A stretch of 64,000 bases of DNA, from contig NZ_CP101125.1 of NCBI RefSeq assembly GCF_024296925.1, positions 6,264,501 to 6,328,500 of the forward strand. Direction: 5' to 3'. Of the stretch, positions 51,515-60,934 are shown piece by piece. Every line of letters starts with the position of its first letter. Positions within the stretch are counted from its first letter, which is position 1. The notes under the pieces are model-generated. The model ran no database searches, was not told the origin of the DNA, and worked only from the letters and a program-made list of their open reading frames with translations. This DNA comes from Pseudomonas nunensis (GTDB lineage: Bacteria > Pseudomonadota > Gammaproteobacteria > Pseudomonadales > Pseudomonadaceae). A program made the translations under genes and the position numbers.

Positions 51515-53698
51515 TTAGATCGCTTCCAGCTTTGCATACCCCAACATCAGCCACTTGCTGCCTTCACCGAAGTTCACCTGCACCCGAGCCTGTGCCCCGG
51601 CGCCTTCGAAATTCAGGATCACGCCGTCGCCAAACACCGAATGCCGCACCGCCTGACCCAGGCTGAAACCGGTGTCCGGGATTTCGCTGCCGCCGAACAA
51701 ACTGCTGGAGCTCTGCTGCTGACCTCCGCCGAACGGGCGGCTGACGCTGTTGGACAAGCGCACTTCCTGGATCAGGCCTTTCGGCACTTCACGTACGAAA
51801 CGCGACACTTTGTTGTAAGTCTCGCTGCCGTACAGGCGACGGGTTTCAGCATAGGTCATCACCAGATTCTGCATGGCCCGGGTGATACCGACGTAGGCCA
51901 GGCGGCGTTCTTCTTCAAGACGACCCGGTTCTTCCAGGCTCATCTTGTGCGGGAACAAACCTTCTTCCATGCCCACCAGGAACACGTAAGGGAATTCCAG
52001 GCCTTTGGCGCTGTGCAGGGTCATCAACTGAATGCTGTCTTCGTGCTCGTCGGCCTGGGTGTCGCCGGCTTCCAGCGACGCATGGCCGAGGAACGCCGAC
52101 AATGGCGTCAGGTCTTCGTCTTCTTCCGCGTTTTCGAAGTTGCGCGCGGCGCTGACCAGTTCCTCAAGGTTTTCTACCCGGGCCTGGCCTTTCTCGCCTT
52201 TTTCCGCTTCGTGGTAGGCAATCAGTCCGGACTGCTCGATGACGGTCTGGGTCATCAGGTGCAGCGGCATGTCCATGCACTTGGCGGCGAGGTTCTCGAT
52301 CAGCTCGATAAACGCCCCGAGAGCGCCGGCCGCACGACCGGTGAGGCCCTTGTTCGCTACCAGCAGGCGCATGGCTTCCCACATCGACACATCGCTATGA
52401 CGGGCGTGGTCGCGAATCGCTTCGACAGTTTTCTCGCCGATGCCACGGGCCGGCACGTTGATCACCCGCTCGAGTGCCGCATCGTTGCCACGGCCTTCCA
52501 GCAAGCGCAGGTAAGCCATGGCGTTCTTGATTTCCGCGCGCTCGAAGAAGCGCTGGCCGCCATAGATGCGGTAAGGAATGCGCTCGCGTAGCAAGGCTTC
52601 TTCCAAAACGCGGGATTGGGCGTTAGAGCGGTACAAAATCGCGATATCGCTGCGAGCCAAGCCGGTTTTCAGCGCGCTTTCGATGGTTTCCACCACATAA
52701 CGCGCTTCGTCGTGTTCGTTGAACGCGGCGTACAGATTGATCGCTTCGCCTTCGCCGCCGTCGGTCCACAGCTCTTTGCCCATGCGCCCGGTGTTATTGG
52801 CGATCAGGGCGTTGGCAGCCTTGAGGATGCCGGCGGTAGAGCGGTAGTTCTGCTCCAGACGAATAGTCTCGGCATCCGGGAAGTCGTCGGAGTACTGATA
52901 GATGTTCTCGATTTTCGCGCCGCGCCAGCCGTAGATCGACTGGTCGTCGTCGCCGACCACCATCAGGCTGTCGCCACCCTTGGCCAGCAGCCTCAGCCAG
53001 GCGTACTGCACGGCGTTGGTGTCCTGGAACTCGTCCACCAGAATATGGCGGAAGCGCTTCTGATAGTGCGCCAGCAGGCCCGGGTGATCGCGCCACAGGT
53101 CGAGGGCGCGCAGCAGCAATTCGGAGAAGTCGATGACGCCCGCGCGCAGGCACGCAGCCTCATAGGCTTCATAAATGCTGCGCATGGTCGCCAGGAACAA
53201 ATCGCCGCTGGCCTGAATGTGTTGCGGACGCAGACCTTCGTCTTTCTGCCCGTTGATGAACCACTGGGCCTGACGGGCCGGCCAGCGTTGCTCGTCCAGG
53301 CCCAGCTCGCGGATCACCCGCTTGACCAGCCGTTGCTGGTCGTCGCTGTCGAGAATCTGGAAGGTCTGGCTCAGCCCGGCTTCCTGCCAGTGCGCCCGCA
53401 GCAAGCGGTGCGCCAGGCCGTGGAAGGTGCCGACCCACATGCCGGCAGGGTTCAACCCCATCAACTGCTCGATGCGATGACGCATCTCCGCAGCGGCCTT
53501 GTTGGTAAAGGTCACCGACAGGATGGAGTGGGGCGAGGCGTTCTCGACCTGGATCAACCAGGCGATACGGTGCACCAGCACTCGGGTTTTACCGGAACCA
53601 GCACCGGCCAGGACCAACTGACGACCCACGGAGGCAGCTACGGCCTGGCGTTGGGCATCGTTGAGGGAGTTCAGCAGAAGGGAGAGATCATCGCGCAT
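51515..53698 (-). CDS. uvrD: DNA helicase II, UvrD
   Basis: A 727-residue superfamily 1A 3'-5' helicase. The Walker A AGAGSGKT is at residues 31-38, motif II is 'ILVDEFQDTN', motif III is 'VVGDDDQSIYGWRGA', and the C-terminal motifs 'LMTLHSAKGLEFP' and 'EERRLAYVGITRAM' follow. The last 60 residues include the 'VRHSVFGDGVILNFEG' UvrD C-terminal signature. It unwinds DNA in mismatch and nucleotide excision repair and removes RecA filaments. Length and motifs point to UvrD rather than Rep. It is divergent from the GGDEF/EAL gene, as in P. aeruginosa. Confidence 0.96.
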   Translation of the reverse strand: MRDDLSLLLNSLNDAQRQAVAASVGRQLVLAGAGSGKTRVLVHRIAWLIQVENASPHSILSVTFTNKAAAEMRHRIEQLMGLNPAGMWVGTFHGLAHRLLRAHWQEAGLSQTFQILDSDDQQRLVKRVIRELGLDEQRWPARQAQWFINGQKDEGLRPQHIQASGDLFLATMRSIYEAYEAACLRAGVIDFSELLLRALDLWRDHPGLLAHYQKRFRHILVDEFQDTNAVQYAWLRLLAKGGDSLMVVGDDDQSIYGWRGAKIENIYQYSDDFPDAETIRLEQNYRSTAGILKAANALIANNTGRMGKELWTDGGEGEAINLYAAFNEHDEARYVVETIESALKTGLARSDIAILYRSNAQSRVLEEALLRERIPYRIYGGQRFFERAEIKNAMAYLRLLEGRGNDAALERVINVPARGIGEKTVEAIRDHARHSDVSMWEAMRLLVANKGLTGRAAGALGAFIELIENLAAKCMDMPLHLMTQTVIEQSGLIAYHEAEKGEKGQARVENLEELVSAARNFENAEEDEDLTPLSAFLGHASLEAGDTQADEHEDSIQLMTLHSAKGLEFPYVFLVGMEEGLFPHKMSLEEPGRLEEERRLAYVGITRAMQNLVMTYAETRRLYGSETYNKVSRFVREVPKGLIQEVRLSNSVSRPFGGGQQQSSSSLFGGSEIPDTGFSLGQAVRHSVFGDGVILNFEGAGAQARVQVNFGEGSKWLMLGYAKLEAI

Positions 53699-53956
53699 CG
53701 GGGCATTCTAGGGGGCGGCGCCACACCGGGCAAACCCCGCTTTGATTTAGCCGATGAAAGATCTGCGGAGGACGACCGGTCGGTCACTGGCTGCAAGTGG
53801 CGGCGGGGCTCGCTTGGAGGCTTTTATATCGATGCCGGCGGTCGATACTTTGGTCTACTTTGTGATCTGGAGCAGTTTGGTCCCGGCCCTTGCTTGTGTA
53901 TGCTCCGTGCACAATTCGGGCTCACCACGCTCATTATAAGAACAAGAATATTGACT

Positions 53957-56830
53957 ATGACCCTCAGCTCCGACCTGTCGGGCCCCTCTGTGGAGCCCCG
54001 GGTTATCCGCAAACAGTACGCCATGGAAATGGCGGTCGAACGCACGCGCCTGCTGTACCAGGGCTCGTTGTTGCCGACGCTGTTCATGCTGATCAATGGC
54101 CTGGTCTGCGCCGGCCTGCTCTGGAGCCCGCAGCGTTACTTCCTGGTCAGCGTCTGGCTGGTCTGGTTATTGTCACTGGTGGCGCTTCGGGTAATTCAAG
54201 TGGCGGCTTTCGATTCGGCGATCCCCAACCGCCAGGCCCATCCGATCTGGATTCGCATGTTTCTGCTGGGCTCGGCCATGACCGGCCTGACCCTCGCCGG
54301 CGCCGGCATCGCGCTGGTCCCCGCCGATACTTTCATCCAGCAAGCCTGGGTCTTCGGCCTGATCGGCGCCGCAGCGCTCTCGGCCAGCGTGGCCTACGCG
54401 GTCAGCCTGCCGGCATTTCTCTCCTTTACCTTGCCCTGTCTGTTGCCGGCCATCGGCTATATGTTTTGGGGCGGCGACGAGCAGCAGCAAGGTTGGGGCT
54501 GGTTCGGCCTGATCCTGCTGGGCGCGTTGAGCGTGGTGGCCTGGCAGGTCAATCGGTTGATTGATCGCGGCTTGCTGCGACGCTTCCAGAACCAGGCGCT
54601 GATCGAGCATTTGCAACTGGCCCAGACCAAGAGCGATCAGCTCAATTACGAACTGGCCAAGGAAATCGACCAGCGCCGCCATGCGGAAGAAGAGCTGCGC
54701 GAAGCCCAGATCGAACTGGAAAATCGCGTGGCCGAGCGCAGTCAGGAACTGAGCGCCGCCACTCAGGCCCTGAGCAAGAGTGAAGCGCGCCTGGCGCTGG
54801 CGTTGAAGGCCAGCGAATTGGGGCTGTGGGACTGGAACCTGCAAACCGATGAGGTCCATCACACCCAGATCCAGGAGTTGTTCGGCCTGGCGCCAGAGTA
54901 TGTGACGGCCATGCTCAGTCACCTGCGGCCGCGCCTGCATCCGGACGACGTGCCGTCCCTCAAGCGCGCGCTGGTCGAGCACTTGAAGGGCCGCAGCGAG
55001 GATTACCAGATCGAATATCGCGTGCGACATGGCGACGGCCATTGGGTCTGGATCGAAGACCGTGGCCGCGCCGTGGAGCGCAGTGAAAGTGGCCGGGTGA
55101 TTCGCATGGTCGGCACCCGCCGGGACATCAGCGCGAGCAAAGGCCAGGAAGAACAGCGACAACTGGCGGCCACCGTGTTCGAAGCCGCCAGCGAAGGCAT
55201 CGTGATTTTCGACCCGGATTACGCGCTGATTGCGGTCAACCAGGCTTTCAGCCGGGTAACGGGCTACGACATCGAGGACATGCTCGGGCGCAACGTTGTG
55301 GAGTTGCCCTGCAGTCGCGATGCCCGTCGGCACTACGGCGCGATTCATCAATCCCTCGAGCAACACGGCAGTTGGCAAGGTGAACTGGTGGAAACTCGCA
55401 AGAACGGCGAGCTCTACCCGCAGTGGCTGCAACTCAACGCTGTGCGCGATTCTCGGGGAAAGGTCAGTCACATTGTGGGCTTCTTCGCCGATCTCTCCGC
55501 ACGGCGCGAATCCGAAGAACGCATGCGCTACTTGACGCATTACGACGAACTCACAGGGCTGGCCAACCGTTCGCTGTTCCGCGAACGACTGCGCGAAGCC
55601 CATCAACGGGTTCGGCAGGGCGGGCGGCGCAGTCTGGCGTTGCTGCACATCAACCTCGATCGTTTCAAGCTGCTCAATGACAGCCTTGGGCATGAAATCG
55701 CCGATCAGTTATTGCAGAAAATGGCCAGGCGGCTGGTCAACGCATTGCCCGAGGCGGACACCATTGCGCGGCTGTCCGGGGATGAATTTGCGGTGTTGTT
55801 CGACGCCTACGGCAACCTGTCGAGCCTGGCGCGAGTGGCGACGCGCCTGTCGACCAAGCTGCGCTTGCCGGTGACGGTGGATGGCCATGAACTGGTGGTC
55901 AGCGCGTCCATGGGCATCAGCTTGTTGCCAGACAACGCCCGGGAAATTTCCGCGCTGGTCAGCCAGTCGAACATGGCCATGCAGCACGCCAAACACTTGG
56001 GCGGGAATAATTTCCAGTTCTATACCGAGAGCCTGCAAGCCAGCACCCTTGAGCGTTTGCAGCTGGAAAACCAACTGCGCAAAGCCATCGAAGAAAAGCA
56101 GCTGAAAGTGTTTTACCAACCGAAACTGTGCCTCGACACCGGTCGTCTGAATGCCGCCGAAGCCCTGGTGCGCTGGGACCATCCGAGCATGGGCCGGGTA
56201 CCGCCAAACGATTTCATTGGCTTGGCCGAGGAAACCGGGCTGATCGGCCCGATCGGCGAGTTCGTGTTGCGCCAGGCCTGCTGGCAAGCTTGCGAATGGC
56301 AGCGCCAAGGGCTGGCGCCGATCCGGGTCTCGGTCAACCTGTCGGTGCATCAATTGCGCCAGGGCAAACTGGTCAGTCTGGTGCGTCAGGTGCTGGAAGA
56401 AACCGGTCTGGCGCCCCATTACCTGGAGCTGGAGCTCACCGAAAGCCAATTGCTGGACAGCGTCGAACACATCATCGCGACCTTCCAGCAGTTGCGCGAC
56501 CTGGGCGTGAAACTGGCGATCGACGATTTCGGCACCGGGTATTCGTCCCTGAGTTACCTCAAGCGCATTCCAGTGGATTACGTGAAAATCGATCAGGCGT
56601 TTATCCGTGGTTTGGGGGAGGGCAGCGAAGATGCGGCGATTACCCGGGCGATCATCGCCATGGCGCATGGCTTGTCGCTGAAAGTCGTGGCCGAAGGTGT
56701 GGAGCGGGAAGAGCAGCTGGCGTTTTTGAAAGGCGAGCGCTGTGATGAAGTGCAGGGATATTTGATCAGTCGTCCGATAGAAGCGGTGGATCTGGCCGAA
56801 CTGCTGCGAAAGGACGCCAACCCTCTGTAG
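53957..56830 (+). CDS. membrane GGDEF-EAL protein with PAS domains
   Basis: 957 residues from the ATG at 53957; a long in-frame extension upstream lies antisense to uvrD and is not coding. The N-terminus has about five to six membrane helices (about 35-200) and then a coiled coil ('EEELREAQIELENRVAERSQ'). Two PAS-type domains follow (about 265-395 and 400-515), the second with a PAC-like end. The GGDEF domain carries the motif SGDEF (607-611), and position -8 relative to it is Pro, so the RxxD I-site is absent. The EAL domain starts at 735 and has the full set of catalytic blocks (EALVRW, VNLSV, LELTES, DDFGTGYSSL, KID, EGVE, VQGYLISRP). It is most likely a c-di-GMP phosphodiesterase controlled by a PAS ligand. 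Confidence 0.93.
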   Translation: MTLSSDLSGPSVEPRVIRKQYAMEMAVERTRLLYQGSLLPTLFMLINGLVCAGLLWSPQRYFLVSVWLVWLLSLVALRVIQVAAFDSAIPNRQAHPIWIRMFLLGSAMTGLTLAGAGIALVPADTFIQQAWVFGLIGAAALSASVAYAVSLPAFLSFTLPCLLPAIGYMFWGGDEQQQGWGWFGLILLGALSVVAWQVNRLIDRGLLRRFQNQALIEHLQLAQTKSDQLNYELAKEIDQRRHAEEELREAQIELENRVAERSQELSAATQALSKSEARLALALKASELGLWDWNLQTDEVHHTQIQELFGLAPEYVTAMLSHLRPRLHPDDVPSLKRALVEHLKGRSEDYQIEYRVRHGDGHWVWIEDRGRAVERSESGRVIRMVGTRRDISASKGQEEQRQLAATVFEAASEGIVIFDPDYALIAVNQAFSRVTGYDIEDMLGRNVVELPCSRDARRHYGAIHQSLEQHGSWQGELVETRKNGELYPQWLQLNAVRDSRGKVSHIVGFFADLSARRESEERMRYLTHYDELTGLANRSLFRERLREAHQRVRQGGRRSLALLHINLDRFKLLNDSLGHEIADQLLQKMARRLVNALPEADTIARLSGDEFAVLFDAYGNLSSLARVATRLSTKLRLPVTVDGHELVVSASMGISLLPDNAREISALVSQSNMAMQHAKHLGGNNFQFYTESLQASTLERLQLENQLRKAIEEKQLKVFYQPKLCLDTGRLNAAEALVRWDHPSMGRVPPNDFIGLAEETGLIGPIGEFVLRQACWQACEWQRQGLAPIRVSVNLSVHQLRQGKLVSLVRQVLEETGLAPHYLELELTESQLLDSVEHIIATFQQLRDLGVKLAIDDFGTGYSSLSYLKRIPVDYVKIDQAFIRGLGEGSEDAAITRAIIAMAHGLSLKVVAEGVEREEQLAFLKGERCDEVQGYLISRPIEAVDLAELLRKDANPL

Positions 56831-56958
56831 CAGCTGCCGAAGGCTGCGTTCGGATGCGCAGCAGTCGTGAATAGGCGTTATGCGGTTTAACAGCAAAATT
56901 GGGTATTCAGGTTTCACGACTGCTGCGCAGCCGAACGCAGGCTGCGCCAGCTGCTACA
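56825..56958. repeat. palindromic repeat, family C
   Basis: Starts TGTAGCAGCTGCCGAAGGCT and ends with the inverted CTGCGCCAGCTGCTACA. The inner part has GCAGCAGTCGTGAA and TTCACGACTGCTGC as perfect inverted arms. It overlaps the last codons of the GGDEF/EAL gene and is the second copy of the element at 49159. Confidence 0.8.
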
Positions 56959-57041
56959 AAGGCCAAAGGTGCTACATGGAGCGCATAACGCGTGGAATGG
57001 GGATATCGAGTTACGCATTGAGCAGGCAAAAAGCCGATTCA

Positions 57042-57056
57042 TGTAGTATAACTACA
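57042..57056. promoter_or_regulatory. HexR-type operator palindrome
   Basis: TGTAGTATAACTACA has perfect arms TGTAGT/ACTACA around ATA. It agrees with published HexR sites of the TGTA-rich palindrome type (and TTGT-n-ACAA half-sites) and lies 48 bp before the regulator's start, suggesting autoregulation. A -10-like TATAAC overlaps it. Confidence 0.65.
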
Positions 57057-57103
57057 AGCGTGCTACATCCCCGGCAACTGCCAATAACAAAGAGTCGAAC
57101 CCT

Positions 57104-57970
57104 TTGAATCTGCTGCAACACATCGCCCAGTCACGCCACCTGTTACGCAAGTCGGAGCTCAAGGTCGCTGACCATGTGCTGCTTGATCCTGCGGCGGTGA
57201 TGCACAGTTCCATGGCCGACCTGGCCCACAGCGTGGGGATCAGCGAGCCGACCATCGTGCGGTTTTGCCGCGCCATCGGTTGCTCGGGTTTCCAGGATTT
57301 GAAGCTGAAGCTGGCGCAAAGCCTGGCGGCCGGTGCGAGTTTCGGGCAGTTCGCGATTCATGAAGACGATTCGGTCGCTGACTACAGCCTGAAAATCTTC
57401 GACACCACGTTGCACACGTTGATGGAGGTTCGCGAGAAGCTCGATCCGGTGGAATTGCAGCGGGCGGTGTCGCTGATGTCCCAGGCGCAGCGGGTCGAGT
57501 TCTACGGCTTCGGCGCGTCGGGCGCGGTGGCGGCGGATGCGCAGCACAAGTTCTTCCGCTTGCTGCTGACAGCGGCGGCGTATTCCGACCCGCACATGCA
57601 GGCGATGTCGGCGGTGACGCTGAAGCCGACCGATGTGGCGATCTGCATTTCCCAGTCCGGGCGTTCCAAGGATTTGTTGATCACCGCGAACCTCGTCCGT
57701 GAAAGCGGCGCTTCGCTGATCACCTTGTGCCCGAGCCAGACGCCGTTGGCCGAGTTGTCGACCGTCAATCTGGCGATCGATGTGCACGAAGACACTGAAA
57801 TCTATACACCGCTGACCTCGCGAATCGCCCACCTGGTGGTGATCGACGTGTTGGCGATGGGCGTGGCCATGGCCCGCGGGCCGAGCCTGGTCAACCACCT
57901 CAAGAGCGTCAAGCGCAGCCTGCGCAGCTTGCGGCTGTCGCCTAAATCGGTGAAAGCGCTGGACGACTGA
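57104..57970 (+). CDS. HexR-like RpiR/MurR family transcriptional regulator
   Basis: 288 residues from a TTG at 57104 (MNLLQHIAQSRHLLRKSELK). No ATG is available close by and the N-terminus matches HexR proteins. The RpiR-type helix-turn-helix ('MADLAHSVGISEPTIVRFCRAIGCSGFQDLK') spans about 37-70. The SIS sugar-phosphate-binding domain (about 120-260) has 'VEFYGFGASGAVAADAQHKFFRLL' and 'CISQSGRSKDLLITANL'. HexR responds to 2-keto-3-deoxy-6-phosphogluconate and controls glucose and pyruvate metabolism. This copy is next to pycA/oadA, not zwf, so it may be a paralogue linked to pyruvate carboxylation (PA5438 position). Confidence 0.92.
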   Translation: MNLLQHIAQSRHLLRKSELKVADHVLLDPAAVMHSSMADLAHSVGISEPTIVRFCRAIGCSGFQDLKLKLAQSLAAGASFGQFAIHEDDSVADYSLKIFDTTLHTLMEVREKLDPVELQRAVSLMSQAQRVEFYGFGASGAVAADAQHKFFRLLLTAAAYSDPHMQAMSAVTLKPTDVAICISQSGRSKDLLITANLVRESGASLITLCPSQTPLAELSTVNLAIDVHEDTEIYTPLTSRIAHLVVIDVLAMGVAMARGPSLVNHLKSVKRSLRSLRLSPKSVKALDD

Positions 57971-57978
57971 CGTCGTCG

Positions 57979-57997
57979 TAAGGTCGTTCCGACCTTA
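57979..57997 (+). terminator. hairpin after the HexR-like gene (weak terminator)
   Basis: TAAGGTCG-TTC-CGACCTTA forms an 8-bp stem 8 bp after the stop. There is no T tract after it, so it may be a weak or rho-dependent end rather than a classical terminator. Confidence 0.4.
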
Positions 57998-57998
57998 A

Positions 57999-58084
57999 TC
58001 GCGAGCAAGCTCGCTCCCACATTTGGCCGAGTTGTCCTGACGGACGCGGTTCCCCTGTAGGAGCGAGGCTTGCCCGCGAAGGCG
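57999..58084. repeat. mixed REP pair (family A then family B)
   Basis: An inverted family A-like copy (CGCGAGCAAGCTCGCTCCCA) and a direct family B copy (GTAGGAGCGAGGCTTGCCCG) are about 35 bp apart. They face each other like a pair but belong to different families, an unusual hybrid arrangement in this window. Confidence 0.8.
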
Positions 58085-58200
58085 TCGTCAAACTCACCAC
58101 ATCATTTGGTGAGTTTCATCTCACTGTCATCCCCCCGCCGCCAAACCGTCATCCCCGGCGTTCATCGTGTAACTCCCGTACTCGCCTTGGGAGACCCGAA

Positions 58201-58413
58201 ATGGCCCAGCCCTACGAAGAACGCAACAGCGCCCTCAGAACCCGTCGCCAGCAAGAAGACCAGCGCCGCATGGAATTCCGCCGCGCTATCGAAGATCGCT
58301 GCGAACGCCGCCAGCTTCTGGCTGAGATCGGTGATTTCCCCGAGGATCTGGAACTCAACTACTGGCAGGCAGCACCGGCAACTTCCCGTCGAAACGCTCA
58401 ACCAGCGCGCTGA
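58201..58413 (+). CDS. small charged protein, PA3496-like
   Basis: A 70-residue protein that is very rich in Arg, Glu and Asp ('EERNSALRTRRQQEDQRRMEFRRAIEDRCERRQLLAEIGDFPEDLELNYW'). It is probably one long helix. ATG at 58201 with GGGAGA upstream. It resembles the PA3496 family of small envelope-integrity proteins as I recall it (an R-x-IEDxxExRxL core), but the resemblance is loose. Its 3' end overlaps the convergent LysR gene by 59 bp, which supports a real but small gene. Confidence 0.6.
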   Translation: MAQPYEERNSALRTRRQQEDQRRMEFRRAIEDRCERRQLLAEIGDFPEDLELNYWQAAPATSRRNAQPAR

Positions 58414-59317
58414 TCTGCACCCGTTCGCTGCGGATAAACGCAAGGAATGCGTGCGCTACCGGTGACAGGCGTTTTGCCTTGGCCTGCACCAGGCACCAGC
58501 TGCGATACAACGGCAGCTCTTCGACCGGCAGCTCAATGAGTGCGCCGGTCGCCAACTCAAGGTTCAGGGCGTGGCGCGTCAACAAGGCCAGGCCCAGACC
58601 CGCCAACACACACTCACGCTGGGCTTCCGCCGACGCGACCTCCTGGGTCTGGGTGAAGTGCACACGCTTCTCTTTGAAATACTCTTCGCAGGCCATCCGC
58701 GTCCCCGACCCCGGTTCGCGCATCAACAGCGTGTAAGGCTCCAGATCCTGCAAACGCAGCGGCCCCATGTGGCACAGCGGATGATCCGGCGGCGCCACGG
58801 CGACGATCGGGTTGTTGAGGAACGGCAGGAATTCCAGGCCCATGTCCTGTGGCACCATCGACATGATCACCAGATCATCGCGGTTGTCCGACAGGCGCCG
58901 GATGACCTGGCCACGGTTGACCACGGTCAGGTGCAGGTTCACTTCCGGGTGCTGGCGCTTGAACGCGGCAAACAGGTGCGGCACGAAATACTTGGCGCTG
59001 GATTCCACCGCCAGTTTCAGTTGGCCCTGCAACGATCCCTGCATGTCCGACAGCTGCATATCGAGGTTTTCCAGGCGTCCGAAAATGTCCCGGCTGGCGC
59101 GCTGAAGCGCTTCCGCTGCCTCCGTCATGTAGAGCTTTTTGCCGACGTAATCGAACAAAGGCTGACCAATCAGCTCCTCAAGTTGACGAATCTGTAGGCT
59201 CACGGCAGGTTGTGTGAGGGACATTTCGTCAGCCGCGCGGCTGTAGGACCGCAAATCACAGACTTCATTGAAAATCTGCAATTGACGCAATGTCATACGC
59301 ATCAATGACTTACGCAT
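58355..59317 (-). CDS. LysR family transcriptional regulator
   Basis: A 320-residue LysR regulator. The HTH covers about residues 8-65 ('LRQLQIFNEVCDLRSYSRAADEMSLTQPAVSLQIRQLEELIG'). The effector domain starts near 95 ('GQLKLAVESSAKYFVPHLFAAF'). Its sequence resembles CbbR-type members. It is divergent from pycA across 190 bp and so probably controls pyruvate carboxylase genes; the same arrangement occurs in P. aeruginosa (PA5437/PA5436). The start MRKSLMRMTL has alternative Met codons at positions 6 and 8. Confidence 0.93.
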   Translation of the reverse strand: MRKSLMRMTLRQLQIFNEVCDLRSYSRAADEMSLTQPAVSLQIRQLEELIGQPLFDYVGKKLYMTEAAEALQRASRDIFGRLENLDMQLSDMQGSLQGQLKLAVESSAKYFVPHLFAAFKRQHPEVNLHLTVVNRGQVIRRLSDNRDDLVIMSMVPQDMGLEFLPFLNNPIVAVAPPDHPLCHMGPLRLQDLEPYTLLMREPGSGTRMACEEYFKEKRVHFTQTQEVASAEAQRECVLAGLGLALLTRHALNLELATGALIELPVEELPLYRSWCLVQAKAKRLSPVAHAFLAFIRSERVQISALVERFDGKLPVLPASS

Positions 59318-59354
59318 TTTTGGCGGGCTCCGGCCACAGGCTGATACGCCAACT

Positions 59355-59402
59355 ATAAGTCTTTACTTATGCCTGACCCAATTATTAATCATTTTTGTTA
59401 AT
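59355..59402. promoter_or_regulatory. LysR-type operator candidates between lysR and pycA
   Basis: ATAAGT-CTTT-ACTTAT (59355-59370) is a perfect palindrome of the T-n11-A LysR class. A second AT-rich inverted repeat, ATTAAT...GTTAAT (59384-59402), follows 14 bp later. Both lie in the 190-bp divergent gap and suit a LysR tetramer contacting two sites. Confidence 0.6.
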
Positions 59403-59507
59403 CCCTTGTGGGGGCTAGTGTGGGGCTGCGACTAAATCGAAACATTTAGTCACGCGTCGACCTGGTCTAACAGGTCGTGGGTACCACCGGCTCAAGGGAA
59501 CCTCCAA

Positions 59508-60923
<1,416 letters not shown>

Positions 60924-60934
60924 GGAATAAAACA

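Noticed and set aside
52616..53956. 447-codon upstream extension of the GGDEF/EAL frame
   Set aside because: It runs antisense to uvrD and has shadow composition; the ATG at 53957 starts a normal sensor N-terminus.
54173..55693. 506-codon antisense frame over the GGDEF/EAL gene
   Set aside because: A shadow of the coding strand, lacking motifs; the sense protein is unambiguous.
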